Assembly: GCA_027053375.1 (NCBI GenBank)
Contig: JALUJC010000339.1
Coordinates: 1-6,837 of the forward strand
Length of the DNA stretch: 6,837 nucleotides
Reading direction: 5' to 3'
From: Caldifarciminota bacterium
GTDB lineage: Bacteria > Hydrothermota > Hydrothermia > S141-80
A program made the position numbers and the translations under genes. Every line of letters begins with the position of its first letter. Position 1 is the first letter of the stretch. The notes beneath the pieces were generated by a model that saw only the letters and a program-made list of their open reading frames with translations, searched no databases and was not told the origin of the DNA. This document shows, one piece after another, positions 1 to 6,722 of this stretch.

Positions 1-583
1 CATGATCATGGGCGTCATCCGTCCCAATCAGGGGCGGATCTATCTGGGAGAGGAAGACATCACCCGGTGGCCCATGTATCGGCGTGCCCGGGCAGGGATG
101 GGCTATCTCCCCCAGGAACCTTCCATTTTCCGAAAACTCACGGTGTACGAAAATGTCTATGGAATCCTGGAATTTCGTGGAATCCCTCGAGACGAAGCAC
201 ATCGCCGAACAGAAGAAGCCCTGGAAAAGATGGGGATTCTGCATCTCCAGAATCAGCCTGCGGGCTCGCTCTCCGGTGGGGAGCGCCGCCGGCTGGAGAT
301 TGCACGAAGCCTGGCGCTTTATCCGCGTTTTCTGCTGCTGGATGAGCCTTTCACGGGGATTGATCCCAAAACCCGCCAGGAGATCCAGGATATTATTCGT
401 TCTTTGAAAGATATGAACATCGGGATTCTGATTACCGACCACAACGTCCGGGAGACCCTTCAGATCACCGATCGGGCATCCATTATCTACCAGGGGGAGA
501 TTTTCCTGGAAGGCACAGTGGAAACCCTGCTTCAGGATCCACGTCTGAAAGAGATTTACCTGGGCGAGCGGTTTACTTTATAA
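1..583 (+). CDS. lptB: LPS export ABC transporter ATP-binding protein LptB (5' end missing)
   Basis: LptB is the cytoplasmic ATPase of the LptB2FG complex, which extracts lipopolysaccharide from the inner membrane and pushes it to the outer membrane. The 193 visible residues hold the Q-loop (GYLPQEPSIFRKLTVYENV, Q38 of the visible part), the ABC signature LSGGERRRLEIARSLA (90-105), Walker B FLLLDEP (110-116) and the H-loop (ITDHNVRETL, H147). The Q-loop wording and the C-terminal YLGERFTL are typical of LptB rather than of amino-acid transporter ATPases (LivF/LivG), its closest look-alikes. The family is about 240 residues long, so some 45-50 residues including Walker A lie left of the window. 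Position 1 is the last base of a split codon. The ATG codons at 2 and 8 are internal methionines, not starts. The stop is 8 bases before rpoN. Confidence 0.95.
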   Translation, partial: MIMGVIRPNQGRIYLGEEDITRWPMYRRARAGMGYLPQEPSIFRKLTVYENVYGILEFRGIPRDEAHRRTEEALEKMGILHLQNQPAGSLSGGERRRLEIARSLALYPRFLLLDEPFTGIDPKTRQEIQDIIRSLKDMNIGILITDHNVRETLQITDRASIIYQGEIFLEGTVETLLQDPRLKEIYLGERFTL

Positions 584-591
584 TTGATCTG

Positions 592-1971
592 ATGCCCCGA
601 TTTCAGATCAGAACCCAGCTTCGTGTAAAGCCGGAGCTGCGTGTGACAGCCCGTCTGGTGCTGTCTGCCAAGCTCCTGGAACTCAACGTGGTGGAAATCT
701 GGGATCTTCTCCGGTCCACCCTGGAGAAGAATCCCGTCCTGGAATTCCAGGGAAGCCGTGACCTTTTTGCCGCTCCCCCGCGTCCCTCTACCGATCAACT
801 TTTGCAGCGTCTTTATGACCAGAGTGGCGATGCCCGACTTCCTCTGGCACCTGAAGACGAGGAGGAGGTTCCCCGTGAGGAGCTCTGGACCGCACCGGAA
901 CCGGGGTTCTGGCAGCGGCTGGACTGGCAGCTGGATCTTCATTTTCCTCCACAACATCCTGCACGCGGTGTGGCAGAGGGGATTCTGAATCATCTGAACG
1001 AAGATGGATATCTCGCCCTCCCTCTGGAAGAACTGGCACAAACCCTCAGTGTGCCCCCGAAAACGGTGGAGGAGACCCGGTCCTATATCCTTCGGCAGTT
1101 TGATCCCCCCGGGGTCGCGTCCCTGGATTTTCGGGAGTTCTGGAAGGTGTGGATGGAAGCCCAGGATCTCCAGGCGCATCCCTTTTACGGGATTCTGGAT
1201 CGCCTGCCGGAAGACGAGCATGAGATGCGGGCTTTTCTGGAACAGGCGTTTCCGCCAGGAACACCGCTGTATGAGGACACGGCCACCCTGATCCGGTTGC
1301 TTCCCCGTACCCCTGCCTCCATCTATGAGAGGGAACCTGTGGGATACGTGGTTCCGGACGTGGTCTACCGGGTCATTGAAGGAAAACTGGTGGTCAGCGT
1401 GAATGAACCCTGGCAGGGGCGGCTCCGGCTGTCCCCACGATACAGGGAGATTTATGAGGAGCGCAGGGCAGATCCGGAGACCCTCCAGTTTTTGCGAAAG
1501 CAGTTTCAGGAAGCCAATGAATTGCTGGATTTGCTTGAAAACCGCCGGAATCGTCTCTTTCGGGTTGCCCATTATATTGCCGATGCACAGGAGGCGTTCC
1601 TCAAGGGAGAAGCGGCACGTCCTCGTCCACTTTCCATGTCCGAGGCCTCAGAAGAACTGGACATCTCCCTTTCCAGTTTGAGTCGTCTTTTGCGGCAGAA
1701 GTATGCCGATACTCCGGTGGGCATTTTCCCGTTGCGCTTCTTTTTCCCCCAGTCTGTGGGGGGGAGCTCCCAGTTCAGCACGTCGGAAATCGGGGATTTG
1801 ATCGCGCAGCTGGTGGCAGAGGAGCCACCGGAGCGCCCCTATTCGGATGAGGAGCTGGCACGGATGCTGCAGTCGCGGTATGGCGTACGCCTGTCCCGTC
1901 GGAGCGTGGCGCTGTATCGCAAGCGTGCCGGGATTCCATCCAGCAAAGCCCGGAAAAAGAAATCCTCCTGA
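592..1971 (+). CDS. rpoN: RNA polymerase sigma-54 factor RpoN (diverged)
   Basis: Sigma-54 directs RNA polymerase to -24/-12 promoters that need an ATP-driven enhancer-binding activator. The 459 residues have the family layout. Region I is at about 5-52, ending LEKNPVLEF, where relatives have LxENPLLE. A short acidic region II includes PEDEEEVPREE (87-97). The core-binding domain spans about 103-335, with NHLNEDGYL (133-141) and QFDPPGVASLDFRE (169-182). The DNA-binding HTH is at about 347-371 (SMSEASEELDISLSSLSRLL), followed by TPVGIFPLRFFFP (374-386). The RpoN box is SRRSVALYR (435-443), against the usual ARRTVAKYR. Length is normal. Region I is poor in glutamine compared with the Q-rich classical form, and the box has three substitutions. 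The ATG follows the lptB stop by 8 bases without a clear Shine-Dalgarno, so translation is probably coupled to lptB. Identity is secure; activator and promoter preferences may be atypical. Confidence 0.95.
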   Translation: MPRFQIRTQLRVKPELRVTARLVLSAKLLELNVVEIWDLLRSTLEKNPVLEFQGSRDLFAAPPRPSTDQLLQRLYDQSGDARLPLAPEDEEEVPREELWTAPEPGFWQRLDWQLDLHFPPQHPARGVAEGILNHLNEDGYLALPLEELAQTLSVPPKTVEETRSYILRQFDPPGVASLDFREFWKVWMEAQDLQAHPFYGILDRLPEDEHEMRAFLEQAFPPGTPLYEDTATLIRLLPRTPASIYEREPVGYVVPDVVYRVIEGKLVVSVNEPWQGRLRLSPRYREIYEERRADPETLQFLRKQFQEANELLDLLENRRNRLFRVAHYIADAQEAFLKGEAARPRPLSMSEASEELDISLSSLSRLLRQKYADTPVGIFPLRFFFPQSVGGSSQFSTSEIGDLIAQLVAEEPPERPYSDEELARMLQSRYGVRLSRRSVALYRKRAGIPSSKARKKKSS

Positions 1972-2549
1972 TGCGCCCCTTTCTTGAGGTGTTTGTCCCC
2001 CTGTTTGTGGCCATTGACGTGTTCGGGTTGTTGCCCATTTTCCTCGCGTTTACGGAAGGCCAGAGTCGCCCCGTGACACGGAGCATTGCACTGGAGGCGG
2101 TGGTGACCGCCGCTGTGGTCGGGGTGGTCTTTCTTCTGGGGGGCCCCTGGATTCTGCAGATGGTGGGTGTGACCGTGGGAGATTTTGAGATTGCGGGTGG
2201 GGTGTTGCTGGTGGTGCTCTCCATTCAGGACATTCTGTCCAGCGAGAAACGTCAGCGACGGGTGAAGGCGGAAGCGCTGGGGATTGTGCCTCTGGGAATT
2301 CCCCTTATTGTAGGACCTGCGGTGCTCACCACCCTGCTGGCCCTAACTTCCAGTCATCCCCTTTCTCTGATTTTTGTGGCCTATGGGATCAATCTGCTGA
2401 TTGTGCTGGCTGTCCTGTGGACGGCACCCTGGCTGGACCGGATCCTGGGTCGCGCCACCTCCCGGGCCCTTTCAAAGGTGTTGATGATTCTTCTCGCGGC
2501 CATCGGTGTGGCCATGATCCGGCGGGGGATCTTCAGTATCCTGCGCTGA
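1971..2549 (+). CDS. MarC family (UPF0056) integral membrane protein
   Basis: This is a 192-residue inner-membrane protein of the MarC/YchE/YhgN family, whose transported substrate or function is not established. An early link of MarC to multiple antibiotic resistance was not upheld. Six hydrophobic segments are visible at about 3-27, 40-62, 72-89, 104-126, 131-152 and 167-187, with a basic loop EKRQRRVKAE (92-101) in the middle. Family hallmarks are the first-helix motif AIDVFGLLPIF (14-24), DFEIAGGVLLVVLSIQDIL (71-89) and PLGIPLIVGPAVLTTLLAL (107-125). These repeat the two-fold arrangement of the family. The start codon shares one base with the rpoN stop (TGATG), and only a weak purine-rich stretch precedes it, so it is likely coupled to rpoN. 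A marC gene is not a usual partner of rpoN. The 3' end overlaps the convergent L,D-transpeptidase gene by 17 bases. Confidence 0.9.
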   Translation: MRPFLEVFVPLFVAIDVFGLLPIFLAFTEGQSRPVTRSIALEAVVTAAVVGVVFLLGGPWILQMVGVTVGDFEIAGGVLLVVLSIQDILSSEKRQRRVKAEALGIVPLGIPLIVGPAVLTTLLALTSSHPLSLIFVAYGINLLIVLAVLWTAPWLDRILGRATSRALSKVLMILLAAIGVAMIRRGIFSILR

Positions 2550-3114
2550 TCATCCGGTCGCTCCAGATGAAGACCCGATCCCCCACCTCCATGTGGTTAA
2601 AGAGTTCCATGACATCCTGGTTGCGTAGCCGGATACATCCATGACTGGCCGGTGTGCCGATGCGGTCCTCCTGGGGTGTTCCGTGGATGTAGATGGTGCG
2701 GCGAAAGGTATCCCGCCGCCCTCCACGGTTTTGCTGCCACTCCTCTCCCTGAAGGCGAAGAATTCGGGTCGTGATCCAGTCTTCCTGGATTTCGGTCCCC
2801 GGTGTCCAGACTTCCCCGGTGGGCTGGCGTTCCACAAAACGCGAGCCGAAGGGCATCCCTTCTCCCACTTTTTCCACCACCCGCAGCAGGCCCACGGGGG
2901 TACGGTTGGTGTCTTGTTCTCCACCCAGCCCCCAGGCAGACGTGGAACAGGGAGCCTGCCAGCGTATTTCCCCATGAACCACCCATGCCACACGTTGCCG
3001 GTCCGCGTCCACCAGCAGAATCCGGGAAGGAGGCGCAACGCCAAGGCGACGGCAGACCTTTCGTGCATGTTCATACAGGGTTTTCCAGCGAGCGGTCAGC
3101 CGCGCAGATGCCAT
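2533..3114 (-). CDS. L,D-transpeptidase (YkuD domain), no visible signal peptide
   Basis: YkuD-type L,D-transpeptidases make or remodel 3-3 cross-links in peptidoglycan, or attach proteins to it, through a catalytic cysteine. This 193-residue protein has the catalytic block at its C-terminal end: YIHGT (142-146, H144), then TPASHGCIRLRN (154-165) with H158, G159 and catalytic C160. The upstream TPVGLL, DWITTRIL and NRGGRRDTFRR segments match, from memory, a compact proteobacterial group of this family. The N-terminus (MASARLTARWKTLYEHARK) has no hydrophobic signal or lipobox, which is odd for an enzyme expected to act in the periplasm. The start at 3114 lies 19 bases inside the OPT gene, with a weak GGGGG site 7 bases upstream. 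An in-frame ATG and GTG further upstream would add only a few Gly/Ser residues and still no signal peptide. It is the last gene of the minus-strand operon. Family assignment is firm; location and substrate are not. Confidence 0.9.
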   Translation of the reverse strand: MASARLTARWKTLYEHARKVCRRLGVAPPSRILLVDADRQRVAWVVHGEIRWQAPCSTSAWGLGGEQDTNRTPVGLLRVVEKVGEGMPFGSRFVERQPTGEVWTPGTEIQEDWITTRILRLQGEEWQQNRGGRRDTFRRTIYIHGTPQEDRIGTPASHGCIRLRNQDVMELFNHMEVGDRVFIWSDRMISAGY

Positions 3115-4787
3115 GCCAGAACCCCCAGCCACAGAAGAACCGCCATCCATGAGGGGAAGGAAAAGGGAAGGCTCCCCTGGATACCTGCCACCACCAGGCC
3201 GGCAGCGGTGAGACCAGCCAGTGCATCGCCTGCCACGAGCCCGGAAGCATAAAGAATGCCGGATCCTTCGGTGTTCTCCCCGCGGTGAAACAGGCTGCCC
3301 ACCAGAATCGGGAGGCTGAGTTCCAGCGGGAGATAGAGACCCACGGCCACCGGAAGGGACGGAACCCCCAGCATTTCCACGACGATGGCTGTGAAGATTC
3401 CGGCAATAAGCAGACCCCAGGGGAGCGATCCTGAAAAGGTTCCCTTGACCACAAGGGCCATCAGGGTGGCCTGGGGTGCCGAGAGCTCGCGGGAGCCGAT
3501 CCCGTAGGCACGATGCAGGAGCAGCACCACCCCGCCCATGACCAGCGCTGCCACCAGCACCCCATAAAGTTCTCCCAGCTGCTGACGGTAAGGGGTGGCC
3601 CCCACCCGCTGCCCGGTTTTCAGGTCCTGTGCTGTATCGCCGGCGACTGCAGCGGCCATGCACACCACCGCCCCCACCGTGAGCGCAGCCACCATTCCCG
3701 GAGCTCCCGTCCAGCCCAGTTTCACGAACAGGAGGCTGACCAGGAGAAGCGTGGCAATGGTCATGCCGGATACCGGGTTGGAAGAGCTGCCCACCATACC
3801 GGTAATGCGTGCGGACACCCCCACAAACAGGAAACCAAAGACCAGTGCAAGGAGCACGCCTATCCAGGGCAGCCCGGCCACCATCCACAGAAGTAGGAAC
3901 AGCCCGCCGAACCCTGTGAGCACCCAGGGCAGGGGAAGGTCGCCCGATCCAGAGGTCTCCCAGAATCGAGCACGGATCAGGGAGGTGATGCTTTTCAGGA
4001 AACTCCATACGCCCCCCGCCAGCACCGCACCGGCACCGATGTACCGGATCACCTCCGACCACACCCGATAAGCATCCCCGGGTCCCTCCAGAGAGATCCC
4101 GTGCCAGCGGGCATACAGAGGAAGAAACACACCCCACCCCAGCCAGCCTCCCGCGGCAAGGAGCAGCGCAATCCGACGTCCAAGAATATAGCCCACGCCC
4201 CCCAGTGCCGGACTGAGGTCCAGGGCCACATAGGTGGGAATTCCCTGGATCCAGGTACCTACGGGGGAAACCAGCATGCCCAGAGGGGCCACCAGGAACC
4301 GAAAGATCCCGCCCGCAATCAGGCCCTTCCATACAAACCGTGCGCGCTGCCCTCCTTCTTCCCCGGCCTCCAGAACTTCCGCACAGGCGGTGCCTTCCGG
4401 ATAGGGAAGTTCCGGGGATTCTTCAATCAGATGGCGACGGTAGGGGATGAGTGCAAGGACCCCCAGGGTGCCCCCGAGCAGGGACAGCACAAAAGCCTTC
4501 CATACCGTGAGAGAAAATCCCAGGATCAGGAAAGCGGGAAGGGTGAAGATCACGCCGGCTGCCAGGGACTCTCCTGCGGAAGCGATGGTCTGCACCATGT
4601 TGTTTTCCAGAATGTTCTGACGCCGGAGCAACCCCCGGAGAATGGCCATGGAAACCACGGCGGCGGGTATGGATGCGGAGACGGTCATGCCCACACGGAG
4701 CCCAAGGTACGCATTGGCAGCGCCGAAAAGCACCGCCAGCAATCCACCAAAGATCCAGACGTAGGGGGTGAATTCTCGCGTGTTCAT
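3096..4787 (-). CDS. OPT family oligopeptide / metal-chelate transporter
   Basis: OPT proteins are proton-coupled importers of short peptides or, in the YSL branch, of metal-siderophore/nicotianamine chelates. The bacterial members resemble the YSL branch and mostly lack a proven substrate. The 563-residue protein is hydrophobic throughout, with many membrane segments. Clear family motifs are NAYLGLRVGMTVSASIPAAV (25-44), NILENNMVQTIASAGESLAA (58-77), ELPYPEGTACAEVL (126-139), RITGMVGSSSNPVSGMTIAT (327-346), AGDTAQDLKTGQRVGATP (382-399) and GVPSLPVAVGLYLPLELSLP (474-493). It is somewhat shorter than the common 600-670 residues. The missing length seems to come from short loops, since both ends and all motifs are present. 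The ATG overlaps the Memo-gene stop by 4 bases (ATGA), with GGGAG at 4800-4796, 8 bases upstream. Its own end overlaps the L,D-transpeptidase start. A peptide importer beside a peptidoglycan enzyme could suggest muropeptide or chelate uptake, but that is inference only. Confidence 0.93.
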   Translation of the reverse strand: MNTREFTPYVWIFGGLLAVLFGAANAYLGLRVGMTVSASIPAAVVSMAILRGLLRRQNILENNMVQTIASAGESLAAGVIFTLPAFLILGFSLTVWKAFVLSLLGGTLGVLALIPYRRHLIEESPELPYPEGTACAEVLEAGEEGGQRARFVWKGLIAGGIFRFLVAPLGMLVSPVGTWIQGIPTYVALDLSPALGGVGYILGRRIALLLAAGGWLGWGVFLPLYARWHGISLEGPGDAYRVWSEVIRYIGAGAVLAGGVWSFLKSITSLIRARFWETSGSGDLPLPWVLTGFGGLFLLLWMVAGLPWIGVLLALVFGFLFVGVSARITGMVGSSSNPVSGMTIATLLLVSLLFVKLGWTGAPGMVAALTVGAVVCMAAAVAGDTAQDLKTGQRVGATPYRQQLGELYGVLVAALVMGGVVLLLHRAYGIGSRELSAPQATLMALVVKGTFSGSLPWGLLIAGIFTAIVVEMLGVPSLPVAVGLYLPLELSLPILVGSLFHRGENTEGSGILYASGLVAGDALAGLTAAGLVVAGIQGSLPFSFPSWMAVLLWLGVLAWHLRG

Positions 4788-5638
4788 GATCCGGACTCCC
4801 GGGCAAAAGCCACGCTGGCATATCCCACCGTGTAGCCGGAGAACACGCCGGTGACCCGTGCGCTGTTGGTGTAGGCCAGGAGGGTGCGCTCCGTGACCTC
4901 CAGCTGTTCAAAGGCCAGCAGTCCCAGCACCACCGCCAGTCCTCCACAGGCCATGGCCTCGCCTTTCTGGAGAGCGTGGTACAGTTCCCGACCGTCCCCC
5001 GTATCCACAATTTTCTGCAGGGTATTCTGGTCCACCAGTTCACACTCCGGCACACTGTACCCATGGTACAGATCTGTGCTCAGGATCCAGAGCACACGGT
5101 CTCCCAGCTGCTGCACCAGGCAGCTGGCGGTTTCTTCCAGGGCATCCAGGTCCATGGTGCCCACCACAAGGGGGAGGAGAGGTGGAACAGGTTCTTCTGC
5201 ATACGCCTGCAGGAAAGGCAACTGCACCTCCAGGCAGTGTTCCAGGCGGTGGGCCTCCGGCCGGGCTTCCATCCATGGGCAGGTTTCACCAAGCGTTTCC
5301 AGGGTATCCAGATCCACGGACAGGGTTCCCAGCGGGGTTTGCATGGCTTCCGCGGGAAGAAAACCCAGACCCTGAAACGCCACGTAGTGGCTGGGACCCA
5401 CCAGAAGAAGGGCGTCGTAATCCCGGAGATCCACCGACTGGACAAGGCTCAGAAATCCACGTGCGGCCACTTCTCCGCTGTAGGGATATCCCGCGTGGGG
5501 GACCATCAATCCACGAACCTCCCCGGGAAGAGGCTCTGGTTCAATCCGGGATTTCCAGTGCTGAAGGATCTGAAGCAGCGACGCTGGATCTCCGGGATAG
5601 AATTTGCCCGCCACCGCAGGAGGGCGTATACGCATCAT
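4784..5638 (-). CDS. Memo family protein (AmmeMemoRadiSam system protein B)
   Basis: This is a 284-residue homologue of human MEMO1, a fold related to non-haem-iron dioxygenases. In many bacteria and archaea it is encoded with AMMECR1 (protein A) and a radical-SAM protein. Its biochemical role is unsettled. Visible hallmarks are PAVAGKFYPGDP (7-18), VPHAGYPYSGEVAARGF (46-62, H48), LLVGPSHY (78-85, H84), EHCLEVQLPFLQ (133-144), STDLYHGYS (187-195, H192) and ACGGLA (230-235, C231). The three histidines and the cysteine correspond to the metal/active-site set of MEMO1, so the site looks intact. STDLYH replaces the more usual SSDLSHY. Neither AMMECR1 nor a radical-SAM partner is present in the window. 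The first of two tandem ATGs (5638) overlaps the gpsA stop by 4 bases; the second (5635) would give a 1-base overlap. The gene also overlaps the OPT transporter start by 4 bases. Confidence 0.93.
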   Translation of the reverse strand: MMRIRPPAVAGKFYPGDPASLLQILQHWKSRIEPEPLPGEVRGLMVPHAGYPYSGEVAARGFLSLVQSVDLRDYDALLLVGPSHYVAFQGLGFLPAEAMQTPLGTLSVDLDTLETLGETCPWMEARPEAHRLEHCLEVQLPFLQAYAEEPVPPLLPLVVGTMDLDALEETASCLVQQLGDRVLWILSTDLYHGYSVPECELVDQNTLQKIVDTGDGRELYHALQKGEAMACGGLAVVLGLLAFEQLEVTERTLLAYTNSARVTGVFSGYTVGYASVAFARESGS

Positions 5639-6639
5639 CCTGGTTCTTCCTCGCTTTTCGGGGGTCGCTGAACCAGACGATCCAGCCCTTCTCTGGCAGA
5701 GATCTTCCCCTGGAGGACATCGTACACCACTTCGGCGATGGGCATCTCAATGCCCCGTTTCCGGGCAACCTGGACCACTGCACGGGTGGTTTCCACGCCT
5801 TCGGCCACCATGGTCATCCCCCGGAGGATACGTTCCAGGTTGGCCCCTTCGCCCAGGGCTTCCCCCACATACCGGTTCCGCGAATGTCGGGAAAAGGCGG
5901 TGACAATCAGGTCACCGATACCGGACAGGCCATAGAAGGTCTGACGCTGGGCCCCCAGGGCTTCGCCGAAGCGCGCCATTTCCACCAGGGCACGGGTGAG
6001 CAGGGCGCTTTTGGCGTTGATCCCCAGGTTCAGCCCGTCCACCATCCCGGCGGCGATGGCATAGATGTTTTTCAGGGCACCCCCCAGTTCCACACCGGTG
6101 ACGTCCGAGTGGGTGTACACGCGGAATCTTTCCTGGTGAAAGAGTTTCTGCACCTCCCGGGCATAGGCTTCATTCCGGGAAGCCACCACCACGGATGTGG
6201 GCACCTCCTGGATGACCTCCCGTGCGATGGAGGGACCGGAGAGCACGGCATACTGGATCCCGTCCCCGGCTATATCCCGCACCACCTCTTCCATGCGGAG
6301 GCCGGTTTCCACTTCAATGCCCTTGCTGGCCGAGATAAATTTTCCGGGGTGCGGATACTGAACCACCTGCTGCATGACATCGCGGAGCGCCTGGCTGGGA
6401 ATGGCCAGCAGGACCCACCGCGCACCCGCCAGAACCTCCCCGAGATCGGTGTGAACCCGGATCCGTTTCGGGAGATACACCCCGGGGAGCCGGTCGGGAT
6501 CTTCACGTTTTTCACGAAGACGGTTTGCTTTTTCCGGATTTCGCGTCCACAGGCGAACGGGAATCTGGTTGCGAAAGAGCAGGATGCTGAGGGTGATACC
6601 CCAGGAACCACCGCCGAGCACAGCCACGGATCCTCTCAT
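5635..6639 (-). CDS. gpsA: Glycerol-3-phosphate dehydrogenase [NAD(P)+] GpsA
   Basis: GpsA reduces dihydroxyacetone phosphate to sn-glycerol 3-phosphate, the backbone for phospholipid synthesis, in the cytoplasm. The 334 residues are full length. The Rossmann motif VAVLGGGSWG is at 5-14. LLAIPSQALRDV (77-88), SASKGIE (103-109, K106) and LSGPSIAREV (133-142) follow. GGALKNIYAIAAGMVDGL (186-203) carries catalytic K190, and GLSGIGDLIVTAFSRHSRNR (237-256) is the C-terminal substrate-domain signature. SIA replaces the commoner SFA. The ATG at 6639 is the only reasonable start: an in-frame TGA lies at 6666-6664 with no start codon between, and residue 5 already begins the first Rossmann strand. No Shine-Dalgarno precedes it. 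It is the first gene of a four-gene overlapping operon (gpsA, Memo, OPT, L,D-transpeptidase). Confidence 0.97.
   Translation of the reverse strand: MRGSVAVLGGGSWGITLSILLFRNQIPVRLWTRNPEKANRLREKREDPDRLPGVYLPKRIRVHTDLGEVLAGARWVLLAIPSQALRDVMQQVVQYPHPGKFISASKGIEVETGLRMEEVVRDIAGDGIQYAVLSGPSIAREVIQEVPTSVVVASRNEAYAREVQKLFHQERFRVYTHSDVTGVELGGALKNIYAIAAGMVDGLNLGINAKSALLTRALVEMARFGEALGAQRQTFYGLSGIGDLIVTAFSRHSRNRYVGEALGEGANLERILRGMTMVAEGVETTRAVVQVARKRGIEMPIAEVVYDVLQGKISAREGLDRLVQRPPKSEEEPG
5646..5652 (-). promoter_or_regulatory. Ribosome binding site of the Memo gene
   Basis: GAGGAAG on the minus strand lies inside the last codons of gpsA, 7 bases before the ATG at 5638. It is 10 bases before the tandem ATG at 5635. 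Spacing slightly favours the first ATG, which is why 5638 was chosen. Confidence 0.6.
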
Positions 6640-6646
6640 GTTCGGT

Positions 6647-6675
6647 ATGATACGGGGAGGCCATCAACCCTTCAA
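6647..6675 (-). promoter_or_regulatory. Candidate sigma-70-type promoter of gpsA, giving a near-leaderless mRNA
   Basis: On the minus strand, a -35-like TTGAAG (6675-6670, 4 of 6 to TTGACA) is followed by an exact 17-base spacer and TATCAT (6652-6647, 5 of 6 to TATAAT). Only 7 bases (ACCGAAC) separate the -10 from the gpsA ATG, so transcription would begin at about 6640 or at the A of the ATG itself. This agrees with the absence of a Shine-Dalgarno. The -35 lies inside an imperfect inverted repeat (6661-6718). This is a pattern match only. Chance matches of this quality occur, but the spacing and position are favourable. Confidence 0.5.
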
Positions 6676-6718
6676 GGAAACAGGGCATGTTGGCGGTTTG
6701 CCTGTATGGGTTTGATGG
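6661..6718. repeat. Imperfect 58-base inverted repeat upstream of gpsA
   Basis: The outer arms CCATCAACCC (6661-6670) and GGGTTTGATGG (6708-6718) pair over 10 bp with one bulged T. The inner arms CAGGGCA (6681-6687) and TGCCTG (6699-6704) pair over 6 bp with one bulged G, closing an 11-base loop. On the minus strand it begins 4 bases after a TAA (6725-6723) and ends 12 bases before the gpsA -10-like box. No T-run follows either arm, so it is not a standard intrinsic terminator. It could be a REP-like palindrome, a termination or processing hairpin of an upstream transcript, an operator region overlapping the gpsA -35, or part of a mobile-element end. Confidence 0.5.
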
Positions 6719-6722
6719 ATCC

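Noticed and set aside
2..10. ATG codons at positions 2 and 8 as starts of the first gene
   Set aside because: LptB needs its Walker A motif and first strands, about 45-50 residues further upstream. These methionines are internal.
556..1572. Minus-strand open frame of 338 codons opposite rpoN
   Set aside because: It is a shadow of rpoN: the translation matches no family I know, while the plus-strand frame carries the full sigma-54 layout.
3115..4332. Upstream extension of the L,D-transpeptidase frame by about 400 codons across the OPT gene
   Set aside because: The extension is a shifted reading of the OPT coding region with Gly/Arg/Ser-rich nonsense translation. The OPT frame has all family motifs, so a fusion or frameshift product is not supported.
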